Positions 1-7,915 of a stretch of 44,710 nt of DNA are shown one piece after another (within the stretch, counting starts at the first letter, position 1; every line of letters begins with the position of its first letter). Source of the stretch: Acidobacteriaceae bacterium (GTDB lineage Bacteria > Acidobacteriota > Terriglobia > Terriglobales > Acidobacteriaceae); contig JASHQQ010000269.1 in NCBI GenBank assembly GCA_030039035.1, positions 1-44,710 of the forward strand, in the 5' to 3' direction. A model generated the notes under the pieces. It worked only from the letters and a program-made list of their open reading frames with translations, had not been told where the DNA came from and did not search any database. Position numbers and translations under genes: made by a program.

Positions 1-2
1 TG

Positions 3-734
3 GATGGCGAATCGGACACCGCAGCGTACCACGGCGAATTCGTACAAGCCCGCGAGCTGGCGCGGCGGGCCGCCGAAGAAGCTGGAAGCGCCGGCGAAAA
101 GGAGACTGCGGCCGTGTATAACGCGGACGGCGCGGTTCAGGAGGCATTGGTGGGAAATCGGAGCCAGGCGAGAAAAGAGGCGCGAGCAGCCCTTGCAATG
201 TCGAATGGCCGCGATGCGGAGGCCGTTGCCGCGATCGCAATGGCCCTTGCGGGCGACTCTGCCCAGATAAATCTGCTCGCGAGCGATCTCGCCCGCCGGT
301 TTCCTCAGGATACGCTGGTGCAGTTCGAATATCTGCCCATGATCCATGCAGCAGACATTCTGGGCGCGAACGTCGGACCGAAAGGTGCTGGCACTGCAAT
401 CCAGGCGTTAGCGAAAGCACAGCGCTACGAGCTGGGTAACTTCGGCGTCTCGCTTTACCCCGCTTACCTGCGAGGACAGATTTATCTAGCCGAGCGCCAG
501 GGTGCTGCAGCCGCCGGCGAATTCGAGAAGATTGTCGCGCACCCCGGCGTTGTCGTGAATGATCCGATTGCCGCGCTCGCCCACCTTAACCTAGGCCGTG
601 CATTCGCACTCATGGGCCGAACGCTTGATGCGCGCAACGCTTATGATGATTTCTTCGGGCTCTGGAAGGACGCTGATCCGGATTTGGCTGTTCTGAACCA
701 GGCAAAGGCGGAGTACAACAACCTAAGCCGGTAG
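3..734 (+). CDS. C-terminal part of a TPR protein, probably a Ser/Thr kinase with TPR tail (5' truncated)
   Basis: The frame is open from the first bases of the window to TAG at 732-734, so this is the last 243 residues of a longer protein. It is alanine-rich and helical with TPR-like pairs, for example the segments around ARELARRAAEEAG and AHLNLGRAFALMGRTLDARN. The ending AYDDFFGLWKDADPDLAVL followed by a short Lys/Asn tail resembles the end of acidobacterial serine/threonine kinases that carry a C-terminal TPR region; that is recall, not a search. No kinase motif is in view because the N-terminus lies outside the window. The first internal ATG (114) is not a credible start, since the coding pattern continues upstream of it. 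Confidence 0.75.
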   Translation, partial: DGESDTAAYHGEFVQARELARRAAEEAGSAGEKETAAVYNADGAVQEALVGNRSQARKEARAALAMSNGRDAEAVAAIAMALAGDSAQINLLASDLARRFPQDTLVQFEYLPMIHAADILGANVGPKGAGTAIQALAKAQRYELGNFGVSLYPAYLRGQIYLAERQGAAAAGEFEKIVAHPGVVVNDPIAALAHLNLGRAFALMGRTLDARNAYDDFFGLWKDADPDLAVLNQAKAEYNNLSR

Positions 735-1368
735 ATTGCGTGCAAGGTCGAAGAGGCGTTAATCGGGCTGGCCGGACGTGTACCGCCAGGTCGGTTCTGG
801 GTGAGCTTTCCAGGAGCACGCGGTGACCCAGCCTCTCGGGATGCCACTGGGCAATTTCACTTAGATGCACTCACCTGGGAGATGATCCGGGCGTAAAGTC
901 GGCTTTCCGGAACTTTGACGATTCTTCGCTCCGCAGCGGCCCAGTTCCCGACGCGACTTGCCCAATGGTCGCCGGCTCAACAGTCATATCTCAAGGTGCC
1001 TTGGCAACGTCGTGAGTTTCGCGCCTGCCTTAGCTCGCCGAAATCCGTATTGAATAAAACGGAATCGAGCAGAAGCACTATTCCTCGCTCCGAACCGCCT
1101 TTTTGCCCTCGCCTTGTCAACTCGGTTCAATGGGCAAATCCTTCCCGGTGCGGCATCGGCGGGACTATACTTAAGCTGTTTTTGCGGTGCTCCCGGGCCC
1201 CTGAACGTCACCGCATTGCGAGGCCGGAATCACGCCACCGGCAAGCATGGCAACATCAACAAGCCAGACACCTGCACTTGTTCGTCGAGAACTTTGAAAC
1301 GCCGGTCCGCAAGGCGGTCAGCAGGGGATCTCCTCAAGACTGCTCCGCCAGTTCAAAGGAGGGAAGGC
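735..1368. other. intergenic region, no gene recognised
   Basis: These 634 bases lie between the TPR protein and the molybdenum hydroxylase operon. Short open frames exist on both strands, but none has a ribosome-binding site, a recognisable family pattern or a good start. A -10-like TATACT at 1166-1171 could mark the operon promoter with a leader of about 190 nt, but no convincing -35 lies in front of it. I see no terminator hairpin with a T-tract. Confidence 0.5.
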
Positions 1369-2052
1369 ATGCCAGGCCATGAGCCACCCAACAAGGACAA
1401 CAAGGAGTTGACCGATCGTCCGCGCGATGCCGCAACGCCGGGGGGTATTACGCGCCGCGGCTTTCTGAAGGGCGCAGGCGTCACCGCGGCCGGCACCGCG
1501 CTGCTCGAGGGCGTGCAGGTCTTTTCGCGCGAAGCTGCCGCGGCCACTCCGGAGAACGTGAAGGAATACGGCCCCGAGCCGGTAACGATCGCGCTACTTG
1601 TCAACGGCAAGGAGCACCCGATTGAAGTCGAGCCGCGCACCACGCTGGCCGAAGCCCTCCGCATCCAGCTCAATATGACCGGCACGAAGATCAGTTGCGA
1701 TCGCGGGTCGTGCTCCAGTTGCACGGTTTTGCTCGACAAGACGCCGGTGAATAGCTGCACGATGCTGGCGATCGACGCCATCGGCCATCACGTCACGACC
1801 ATCGAGGGCGTGACTGAAGACGAGAAGATGCACCCGCTGCAGGCGGCTTTCGTGCGCCACGACGCCATGCAGTGCGGCTTCTGCACGCCGGGCATGGTGA
1901 TGAGTTGCGCGGCTCTGCTCGAGCGCAATCCCAATCCCACTGAGGACGATGTGCGCCAAGCCGTCTCAGGCAATCTCTGCCGCTGCGGCACCTATCCCAA
2001 AGTCTTCGCGGCCACGCTAGATGCGGCCGGCCAGATGGCGAGCAAGGCATAG
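1369..2052 (+). CDS. Tat-exported 2Fe-2S subunit of a xanthine dehydrogenase-family molybdenum hydroxylase (PaoA/YagT-like)
   Basis: This 227-residue subunit carries electrons between the molybdenum centre and FAD. A twin-arginine signal is visible (ITRRGFLKGAG, Arg29-Arg30), so the assembled complex is probably exported folded to the periplasm, as in E. coli PaoABC. The plant-type 2Fe-2S cluster is bound by C110, C115, C118 and C130, and the second cluster by C169, C172, C204 and C206 (QCGFCTPG and CRCG motifs). The ATG at 1369 follows a strong AAAGGAGGG at 1355-1363; the frame stays open further upstream but without a ribosome site. It is the first gene of a three-subunit operon. No PaoD/XdhC maturation chaperone is present in this window. 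Confidence 0.93.
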   Translation: MPGHEPPNKDNKELTDRPRDAATPGGITRRGFLKGAGVTAAGTALLEGVQVFSREAAAATPENVKEYGPEPVTIALLVNGKEHPIEVEPRTTLAEALRIQLNMTGTKISCDRGSCSSCTVLLDKTPVNSCTMLAIDAIGHHVTTIEGVTEDEKMHPLQAAFVRHDAMQCGFCTPGMVMSCAALLERNPNPTEDDVRQAVSGNLCRCGTYPKVFAATLDAAGQMASKA

Positions 2053-2097
2053 AACGACCCCAACTTTGGACTGTCTCAAAGGATTGGAGACAATCGT

Positions 2098-4506
2098 ATG
2101 GCGACCGAAATCACCACTCCCGTTTTCGCCGCTCTGCAGCAAGCTGCGAGTGCCGCCGAGACCGCGACCAGGACCGTCACCATGCCGGTCGGTGTCCCTG
2201 GTTTTACGCTCGGCGAAGAAGAGCGCACTGTTCCCGTTACCGAGCCGCCGGTGCTGCCGATCAACAAGGATCTCGAATTCATCGGCAAGCCCATCGAGCG
2301 CTGGGACGGTTACGCCAAGGCGACCGGCCGCGCGCGCTACACTGCCGACGTTGCGCTGCCTGGCATGCTTTACGCGCGCTTCGTCAATTCCTCGGTGCCG
2401 CACGCCAAGATCGCGTCGATCGACACTTCAGAAGCCGAGCGAATGCCCGGCGTAAAGGGCGTGCACGTGATCGAGACGTTCCTGGGCGGCGCGGAGCTGC
2501 GCGATCCTTCGCTCGAACAATCCAAATATCCGGTAGTTCGCTTCGCCGGCCAGCCTATCGCAGCGGTTGCCGCCACCACGCCGCAGGCCGCGGAAGACGC
2601 GGCGGCCAAGATCAAGGTCGTTTACAACACGCTGCCTTTCGTCGTGGATGAGAACATCGCCCGCTCTGCCAATGCACCGCAAGTCTTTCCCGGCGCAGCC
2701 GACCAGGCGGGCACCGCCGGCGGAGGCGGCAGCCGGGCCGGCATTCCGCAGACCGGCAATGTTCACGGCCCTTCGGTGCGCAAGGAGGGCGATGCCGCGC
2801 AGGGATTCAAGGACGCCGACGTGATCGTTGACGCTCACTACACCACGCAGGTGCAGACGCACTCGGCACTCGAAACCCACGGCGTTGTTGCGGACTGGAA
2901 GCCCGATCTTCTCACCGTCTACGCCTCGACGCAGGGCACCGCGAGCGTGCGCGAAGAGCTGGCCGGGTACTTCAAGTTGCCCATGAGCCAGGTGCGCGTG
3001 ATCACCGAATATATGGGCGGCGGATTCGGCGCCAAGTTCGGGGCAGGGAATCCAGGCGTGGTGGCGGCGATTCTCTCGCGCAAGACCGGTGCGCCCGTGC
3101 GCCTGATGCTCGATAGGGAAGAGGAACATCTCTCCGTCGGCAACCGTCCCAGTTCCGATCAGAGGCTGCGCATTGGCGCGAAAAAGGACGGCACGATCAC
3201 GGCGATCCAGCTCATCAGCTACGGCACGGCCGGGTGCGGCACCGGGGCCGGATGCTCAGGGCCGGCCGCGAACCTCTACAAATGGGCGACGCTCCACACC
3301 GAGGAGAACGACGTTTTCATCAACGCCGGCCCCGCGGCGGCATTTCGCGCGCCGGGCCACCCGCAAGGCGCCTTCGCGCTCGAGCAGTCCATCGATGAGC
3401 TCGCCGGGAAACTCGAAATGGATCCGCTCGACTTGCGCGACCGCATCGACGAAAACCCTGTCCGGCGCGTGCAGCGGCAGGTCATTCGCACCAGCGAGAT
3501 CTGGAAGTCGCGTAATCCCAAGCCGAACGCGGATTCCGGCATTGTGAAACGCGGTGTAGGCCTTTCGCAATCCATCTGGTACCGGCACCTCAACTACAAC
3601 TCAGCCGCCGAAGTGCGCGTGCACAAGGATGGCTCGCTCGAAATTCTCTCCGCCGTGCAGGACATCGGCAGCGGCATCAAGACGGCGCTCGCGCAGATCG
3701 TCGCCGAGCAGTTCGGCGTTCCACCTGCAAAGATTTCAGTCAAGATCGGCGACACGAACTACCCTCCGGGACCCAACTCCGGCGGCAGCGTCACCACCGC
3801 GTCCATTTCTCCCGCGGCGCGCGACGCCGCCTGGCAGGCCTCGCAGAAGTTCCTGGCCAGCGTGGCGCCGGGGCTCGGCGCAAAAGCCAGCGATCTCACC
3901 CTCAGTGGAGGCATGGTGCGCAGCGCGTCGGGAAAGTTCCAGCCCATCGCGTTCCGCACGGCGGCCGCAAAAATGGACACCGACCAGGTCTCCGCACAGG
4001 CCAAGCGCGTCCGCGACTATGATCCCAAAAAGTACATCACCTACGGCGGCATCGATTGCGCCGAAGTGCTGGTCGACACTGAGACCGGTCGCATTCGCGT
4101 CAAGCACGTCTTTTCCGTGCACGACTGCGGCCGGCCCATCAACCCCGCGCAGGTGACCAGCCAGATCAACGGCGGCGTGATCCAGGGCATCTCCTACACG
4201 CTCTTCGAGCACCGCCTGCTCGATCCGAATTACGGCCTGATGGTGAATGCGGATCTCGACAAGTACAAGATCGCCGGCTCGTTCGAAGTGCCGAAGATCG
4301 ACGTGCAGCTCACCGAGGTCTACATCGGCCAAAGCTCCACCGACGCTTCCGGAATCGGCGAAGCCGCCGGCATCATCTCCGTCGGAGCCGCCATCGCCAA
4401 CGCCTTCTACAACGCCACCGGAGTTCGCATTCGCCAGTTGCCCATGACCCCGGGCGTTGTTCTCGCTGCCCTCAACCAGCCGCAACAGATGATGGAGTCG
4501 ATATGA
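2098..4506 (+). CDS. molybdopterin-binding catalytic subunit of a xanthine dehydrogenase-family enzyme (PaoC-like)
   Basis: The 802-residue large subunit binds the molybdopterin cofactor and oxidises an aldehyde or N-heterocycle; the substrate cannot be read from sequence. It has an N-terminal tail of about 60 residues, then the a/b-hammerhead domain (GKPIERWDGYAKATGRARY) and two Mo-cofactor domains. Cofactor motifs are GGGFGAKFG, AAFRAPGHPQG and VQDIGSGIKT. The catalytic glutamate is probably E755 in SGIGEAAGI. A GGATTGGAG ribosome site precedes ATG 2098. It follows the 2Fe-2S subunit by 45 bases and overlaps the FAD subunit by four bases (ATGA), so the three are co-transcribed. Without its own signal peptide it would be exported as a passenger of the Tat-bearing subunit. 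Confidence 0.94.
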   Translation: MATEITTPVFAALQQAASAAETATRTVTMPVGVPGFTLGEEERTVPVTEPPVLPINKDLEFIGKPIERWDGYAKATGRARYTADVALPGMLYARFVNSSVPHAKIASIDTSEAERMPGVKGVHVIETFLGGAELRDPSLEQSKYPVVRFAGQPIAAVAATTPQAAEDAAAKIKVVYNTLPFVVDENIARSANAPQVFPGAADQAGTAGGGGSRAGIPQTGNVHGPSVRKEGDAAQGFKDADVIVDAHYTTQVQTHSALETHGVVADWKPDLLTVYASTQGTASVREELAGYFKLPMSQVRVITEYMGGGFGAKFGAGNPGVVAAILSRKTGAPVRLMLDREEEHLSVGNRPSSDQRLRIGAKKDGTITAIQLISYGTAGCGTGAGCSGPAANLYKWATLHTEENDVFINAGPAAAFRAPGHPQGAFALEQSIDELAGKLEMDPLDLRDRIDENPVRRVQRQVIRTSEIWKSRNPKPNADSGIVKRGVGLSQSIWYRHLNYNSAAEVRVHKDGSLEILSAVQDIGSGIKTALAQIVAEQFGVPPAKISVKIGDTNYPPGPNSGGSVTTASISPAARDAAWQASQKFLASVAPGLGAKASDLTLSGGMVRSASGKFQPIAFRTAAAKMDTDQVSAQAKRVRDYDPKKYITYGGIDCAEVLVDTETGRIRVKHVFSVHDCGRPINPAQVTSQINGGVIQGISYTLFEHRLLDPNYGLMVNADLDKYKIAGSFEVPKIDVQLTEVYIGQSSTDASGIGEAAGIISVGAAIANAFYNATGVRIRQLPMTPGVVLAALNQPQQMMESI

Positions 4507-5513
4507 ATTCCTTCGCTCTTGCCGATTGTTCCACCGTCGAAGCCGCGCTCTCGCAGCTCAAGGATGGCGCGGTGGTGAAGGCCGGCGGCGTCGATCTGCT
4601 CGACCGTATGAAGAACGGCACCGACACGCCCAGGCGCCTCGTGAATATCCGCAACATCCGCGAGCTGCGCGGGATTCATGCCACGCCCGATGGTCTGACC
4701 ATCGGACCACTCACCACGCTGGCCGAAATTGCCGAAGACCGGGGAGTCCGAGCCGATTACACGGTGCTTGCCGATGCCTGCGGTGCTGCCGCGACCCCGC
4801 ACATCCGCAACATGGCGACGATCGGCGGGAATCTCTTGCAGGAGCTGCAGTGCTGGTACTTCCGCTCCGCCGACTTCGAGTGCATTCGCAAAGGCAAGGA
4901 GGTTTGCTTCGCCTTCTCCGGCCTCAACCAGTACCACGCCATCATGGACTACGGCACCTGCCCGTCGGTCGCGCCGTCTTCTTCGGCCGTTGCCGTGCTG
5001 GCCCTGGGCGGCAGCGTGGAGCTCACGTCGGCTGCGAAGGGTAAGCGCACCGTCGCCATCCAGGACTTCTATGTGAAGCCGGACGCCAATCCGCACCGCT
5101 TCCATGTGATGGCCGACGATGAGCTGCTGACCGCGATTCACATTCCCAAGCCGGCGGCCGGCACGCGGTCCGCGTATCAGAAATATGGCGAGAAGGAGAG
5201 CCACGACTGGGCTATCGCCGATGCGGGCATTGTCCTCGAGATGGACGGCAATACGTGCCGACGCGCGGTAGTGGCCATGGGCGCTGCCTCGCCCGTTGTG
5301 CGCCGCTCGAAGGAGGCCGAGGAGGCGCTCGCCGGCAAGCCGATTACGCAGGATACCGCGCGCGCGGCCGGCAAAGCTTCGATGACCGGCGCCATGCCGC
5401 TCTCGATGAACGCGTATAAAGTCCAGCTCTTTCCGGTGGCCATTTACCGGACCATTCTCCTGGCCGCGGGACAGATGGAGCGCGATCCCAGCGCGACCGC
5501 AGTCGCTTCATAA
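4503..5513 (+). CDS. FAD- and 4Fe-4S-binding subunit of the molybdenum hydroxylase (PaoB/YagS-like)
   Basis: A 336-residue FAD-binding subunit of the CO dehydrogenase flavoprotein family. FAD-contact motifs are KAGGVDLLDRMK (26-37) and MATIGGNLLQ (104-113). Four cysteines (C117, C127, C135, C153) sit in the insertion that holds an extra 4Fe-4S cluster in PaoB and in 4-hydroxybenzoyl-CoA reductase. This places the enzyme in the PaoABC-type group rather than classical xanthine dehydrogenase. The start overlaps the stop of the catalytic subunit (ATGA), indicating translational coupling. In the known family FAD passes electrons to a terminal acceptor; the nearby cytochrome c is a possible acceptor, which is inference. 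Confidence 0.92.
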   Translation: MNSFALADCSTVEAALSQLKDGAVVKAGGVDLLDRMKNGTDTPRRLVNIRNIRELRGIHATPDGLTIGPLTTLAEIAEDRGVRADYTVLADACGAAATPHIRNMATIGGNLLQELQCWYFRSADFECIRKGKEVCFAFSGLNQYHAIMDYGTCPSVAPSSSAVAVLALGGSVELTSAAKGKRTVAIQDFYVKPDANPHRFHVMADDELLTAIHIPKPAAGTRSAYQKYGEKESHDWAIADAGIVLEMDGNTCRRAVVAMGAASPVVRRSKEAEEALAGKPITQDTARAAGKASMTGAMPLSMNAYKVQLFPVAIYRTILLAAGQMERDPSATAVAS

Positions 5514-5559
5514 GTGCGCCGCACGACCCGCTCGCCTGGCGAGCAGAAAGGATGCCCCG

Positions 5560-5781
5560 ATGAGCACCGCCGTTGAACGCCCGCAGCCCTGCCAGTGCCT
5601 GCGCACCAAGAATCCCTACGGCATGACGCCGCAGGATGTGGATAACTGGATTCCCGGCTTTGACACGAGCTCTACATACTGGTGCCTGCGCACCATGGGT
5701 CCTGCCGGCCCCGACGAGCACTACGTGCATCTCGCGCGCTGCACGCCGGGCCGCGCCTGCTACGAAAAACCGGAGGATTAG
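5560..5781 (+). CDS. small cysteine-rich protein following the molybdenum hydroxylase, function unknown
   Basis: I do not recognise this 73-residue protein. It has a good AGAAAGGA ribosome site before ATG 5560 and lies 46 bases after the FAD subunit on the same strand, so it is probably the fourth gene of the operon. It has five cysteines (C11, C13, C42, C61, C67) and an internal repeat, CLRTKNPYG (13-21) and CLRTMGPAG (42-50). It lacks a signal peptide or membrane segment, so it would be cytoplasmic unless carried elsewhere. A role in metal or cluster handling or maturation of the hydroxylase is a guess from the cysteines and position only. Confidence 0.72.
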   Translation: MSTAVERPQPCQCLRTKNPYGMTPQDVDNWIPGFDTSSTYWCLRTMGPAGPDEHYVHLARCTPGRACYEKPED

Positions 5782-5838
5782 GCTGCGGATAGTTACGGGC
5801 TTTCAGCTCTCAGCCTTCAGCGTCAGCGGTCACTTGGG

Positions 5839-7764
5839 CTATTTCAGCAACCCAAACACAGCCACGCTATTCGGCGTGCCCACGAGCACTTTCCCGTCGA
5901 TCACCATCGGCGTAATGAACTTGTTGCCGCTGCCGAAGTTGTCGCGTCCGTTCGGCGCCTGATTGCTGTTGTAAATCTCCTCCAGATTCGACGCCGAATA
6001 GGCATCGAGCACCGCGGGCGAATTGTTCTCGACCGCCCAGACGATCGCGTTCGCTGTCCCGTTCGCGCTCACCGAAGGTGTCGCCCCGGGATAGGGAAAG
6101 CTGTTCGCGCTCTGCATCGCGGGCGAGGTGGCCAGCCGCGCATTCCTGATCGGGAAGGTCTTCAGATTGTCGCTAACCGCCGCGTAGTAGATCGTGTTGT
6201 TGAAGAACGCCGGCATGGAAAACACGCCGCCGATCTGACCGTCAATCTCCTCGTAGATCGCATTGTCGTTATTCGGATTGAATTTGCCCATGTTGTCGCG
6301 ATCGACGATATACATGTTGCCTGTCTTGCCCGCGCCGATGGCCAGTTGATGGACTCTCCCCGAGTCGTCTTTCAAATCCGGCAGCACCAGCGCGCCGCCC
6401 GAACCGAGATCTGTGTCGCTGTTCGACTCGCTCACCGTGTTCAGGTCTTCGAAGTAATCCGCGACAGCGAGCTTGTTGTTCGCCGTCGAGACATTGATGA
6501 ATCCGTTGCCAAAATCGCTGCTTACAGGGAAGCCCCTGGCATTGAGCGTCGCGTCGAAGGTCCCGTTGGCATCGAGCACGAAGATGGAGCCGAACGGTCC
6601 GGCTGCGATTCCGCTGCCGGCCATCCATATCGAACCTTCGCTGCCGTTCGGCGTCAGATCGATCACGCTGGTCTGCTGCAGCGTCGATTCGCTGTAGCCC
6701 ATCAGCCAGCCGGTATAGGGGTCCTGATCGCAATGCGAAGTCCATCCCAGGTAGATCACTCCGTTCAGAAGCAGCAATCCCGCGCGTTCGGCGTATTGGC
6801 CGGGATCGAAGATGACTCTGCCGTTGGAGCTGTTGGCGCCGTTGCCCGGATAGCTTGCGCGAATCTCGGTCGGAGTGTGAAGCTCCGCGCCCGTCGTCAC
6901 ATCGAGCGCATGGAGACGCTGGTGATAGCCGCCCGATCCGTCAAGCGTCATGCCCACGACGAAAATCGTTCCATGCGGGCCGGCGCCGCGGTCGATGACC
7001 GGAGTCGATGTGATGCCAATCTGCGGCGAAATCTGCCCGCAGCCGTGATCGTCGCTGGGTTGCTCGTTCGTGCCCAGCACGGAGTGCTTCCAGACCTGCG
7101 CGCCGGTGTCGGCATCGAACGCGTAAACGCTGTCGTTTTCCGTCACGGCGTAGACCACGTTGCGCACCTTGCCGCCCGCCGTCAGCTTCGACAGGTAGAG
7201 CGGCTGCGCATCGACCGATCCGTCGACGGACAGGATGCGAAGCAGCCCGAAATCCGCCGCATTCACATTGGCGGTCGTAAGGGTCGTCTCGTGCGGATTC
7301 CAACCGGTGCGGCCAATATCGTAGTGAAACGTCACGGCGTCCGGCTCGACGACTTTCACGTCGAGCGCAACCGATGCCGTGTGGCTCAGATGACCGGAGA
7401 CGCCTTTGAATTCAAGCGCCGCATTGCCTTCGTCTGCGCGCAAGTTGGCCACCAGACTCACCAACTGAGGCTTTCCCGGCTTCAGAACGAAGCTCTCGGG
7501 CGAAGCGGTGACGTTGCCGGGCAGCCCGCTCATCGTCACGGTGATTGAACCATTGAACCCGCTCACGGCGGTAGCCGACACCGTCACCCATTCCGCCACG
7601 CCGGCCGCCGTCACGGTCAGACTTTTGACATTTGTTTCAAGAGTAAAGTTGGGAGTTGCATCGGGCACCGTCGCCGCGAGGCCAGGCATTCCGATTCCCA
7701 GAAGCAAAAGGCTGCACGCGCCGCGCAGCCGAACCTGCCAGTCAAACCGCATGAGTGGCCGCAT
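5839..7764 (-). CDS. secreted PQQ-like beta-propeller repeat protein with N-terminal Ig-like domain
   Basis: About 641 residues. An N-terminal signal peptide is visible (hydrophobic ACSLLLLGIGMPGLAA). Roughly residues 30-125 form a beta-rich Ig/NEW3-like domain, followed by repeats of the PQQ-like propeller type such as VYAFDADTGAQVWKHS. The propeller begins after a segment (FHYDIGRTGWNPHETTLT) like those seen in acidobacterial propeller proteins, from memory. No catalytic residues of PQQ dehydrogenases are evident, so this may be a binding or structural protein rather than an enzyme. I place the start at ATG 7764, seven bases after AAGGAG; a GTG three codons upstream abuts the ribosome site. 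It lies downstream of the PQQ dehydrogenase on the same strand. Confidence 0.82.
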   Translation of the reverse strand: MRPLMRFDWQVRLRGACSLLLLGIGMPGLAATVPDATPNFTLETNVKSLTVTAAGVAEWVTVSATAVSGFNGSITVTMSGLPGNVTASPESFVLKPGKPQLVSLVANLRADEGNAALEFKGVSGHLSHTASVALDVKVVEPDAVTFHYDIGRTGWNPHETTLTTANVNAADFGLLRILSVDGSVDAQPLYLSKLTAGGKVRNVVYAVTENDSVYAFDADTGAQVWKHSVLGTNEQPSDDHGCGQISPQIGITSTPVIDRGAGPHGTIFVVGMTLDGSGGYHQRLHALDVTTGAELHTPTEIRASYPGNGANSSNGRVIFDPGQYAERAGLLLLNGVIYLGWTSHCDQDPYTGWLMGYSESTLQQTSVIDLTPNGSEGSIWMAGSGIAAGPFGSIFVLDANGTFDATLNARGFPVSSDFGNGFINVSTANNKLAVADYFEDLNTVSESNSDTDLGSGGALVLPDLKDDSGRVHQLAIGAGKTGNMYIVDRDNMGKFNPNNDNAIYEEIDGQIGGVFSMPAFFNNTIYYAAVSDNLKTFPIRNARLATSPAMQSANSFPYPGATPSVSANGTANAIVWAVENNSPAVLDAYSASNLEEIYNSNQAPNGRDNFGSGNKFITPMVIDGKVLVGTPNSVAVFGLLK

Positions 7765-7915
7765 AAGTCGCACTCCTTAATTGAAATAAGGTGCACTGGA
7801 CCGGCCAAGGCAATCGCAGGACCGTCAAATCAGCAGGGATTGCAGAGTTCCAGTATCCGGCATTCCGGAGCAGCAAGGCAACGAGCCTGTGCGTGGAAAG
7901 GCCCCGCGGCGAACA

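Noticed and set aside
915-1382. 155-codon frame before the hydroxylase operon
   Set aside because: Composition is not protein-like, its start has no ribosome site, and it overlaps the true start of the 2Fe-2S subunit.
6346-7548. Plus-strand frame of 400 codons within the propeller gene
   Set aside because: Arg/His/Ala-rich mirror of the minus-strand propeller protein, with no ribosome site.
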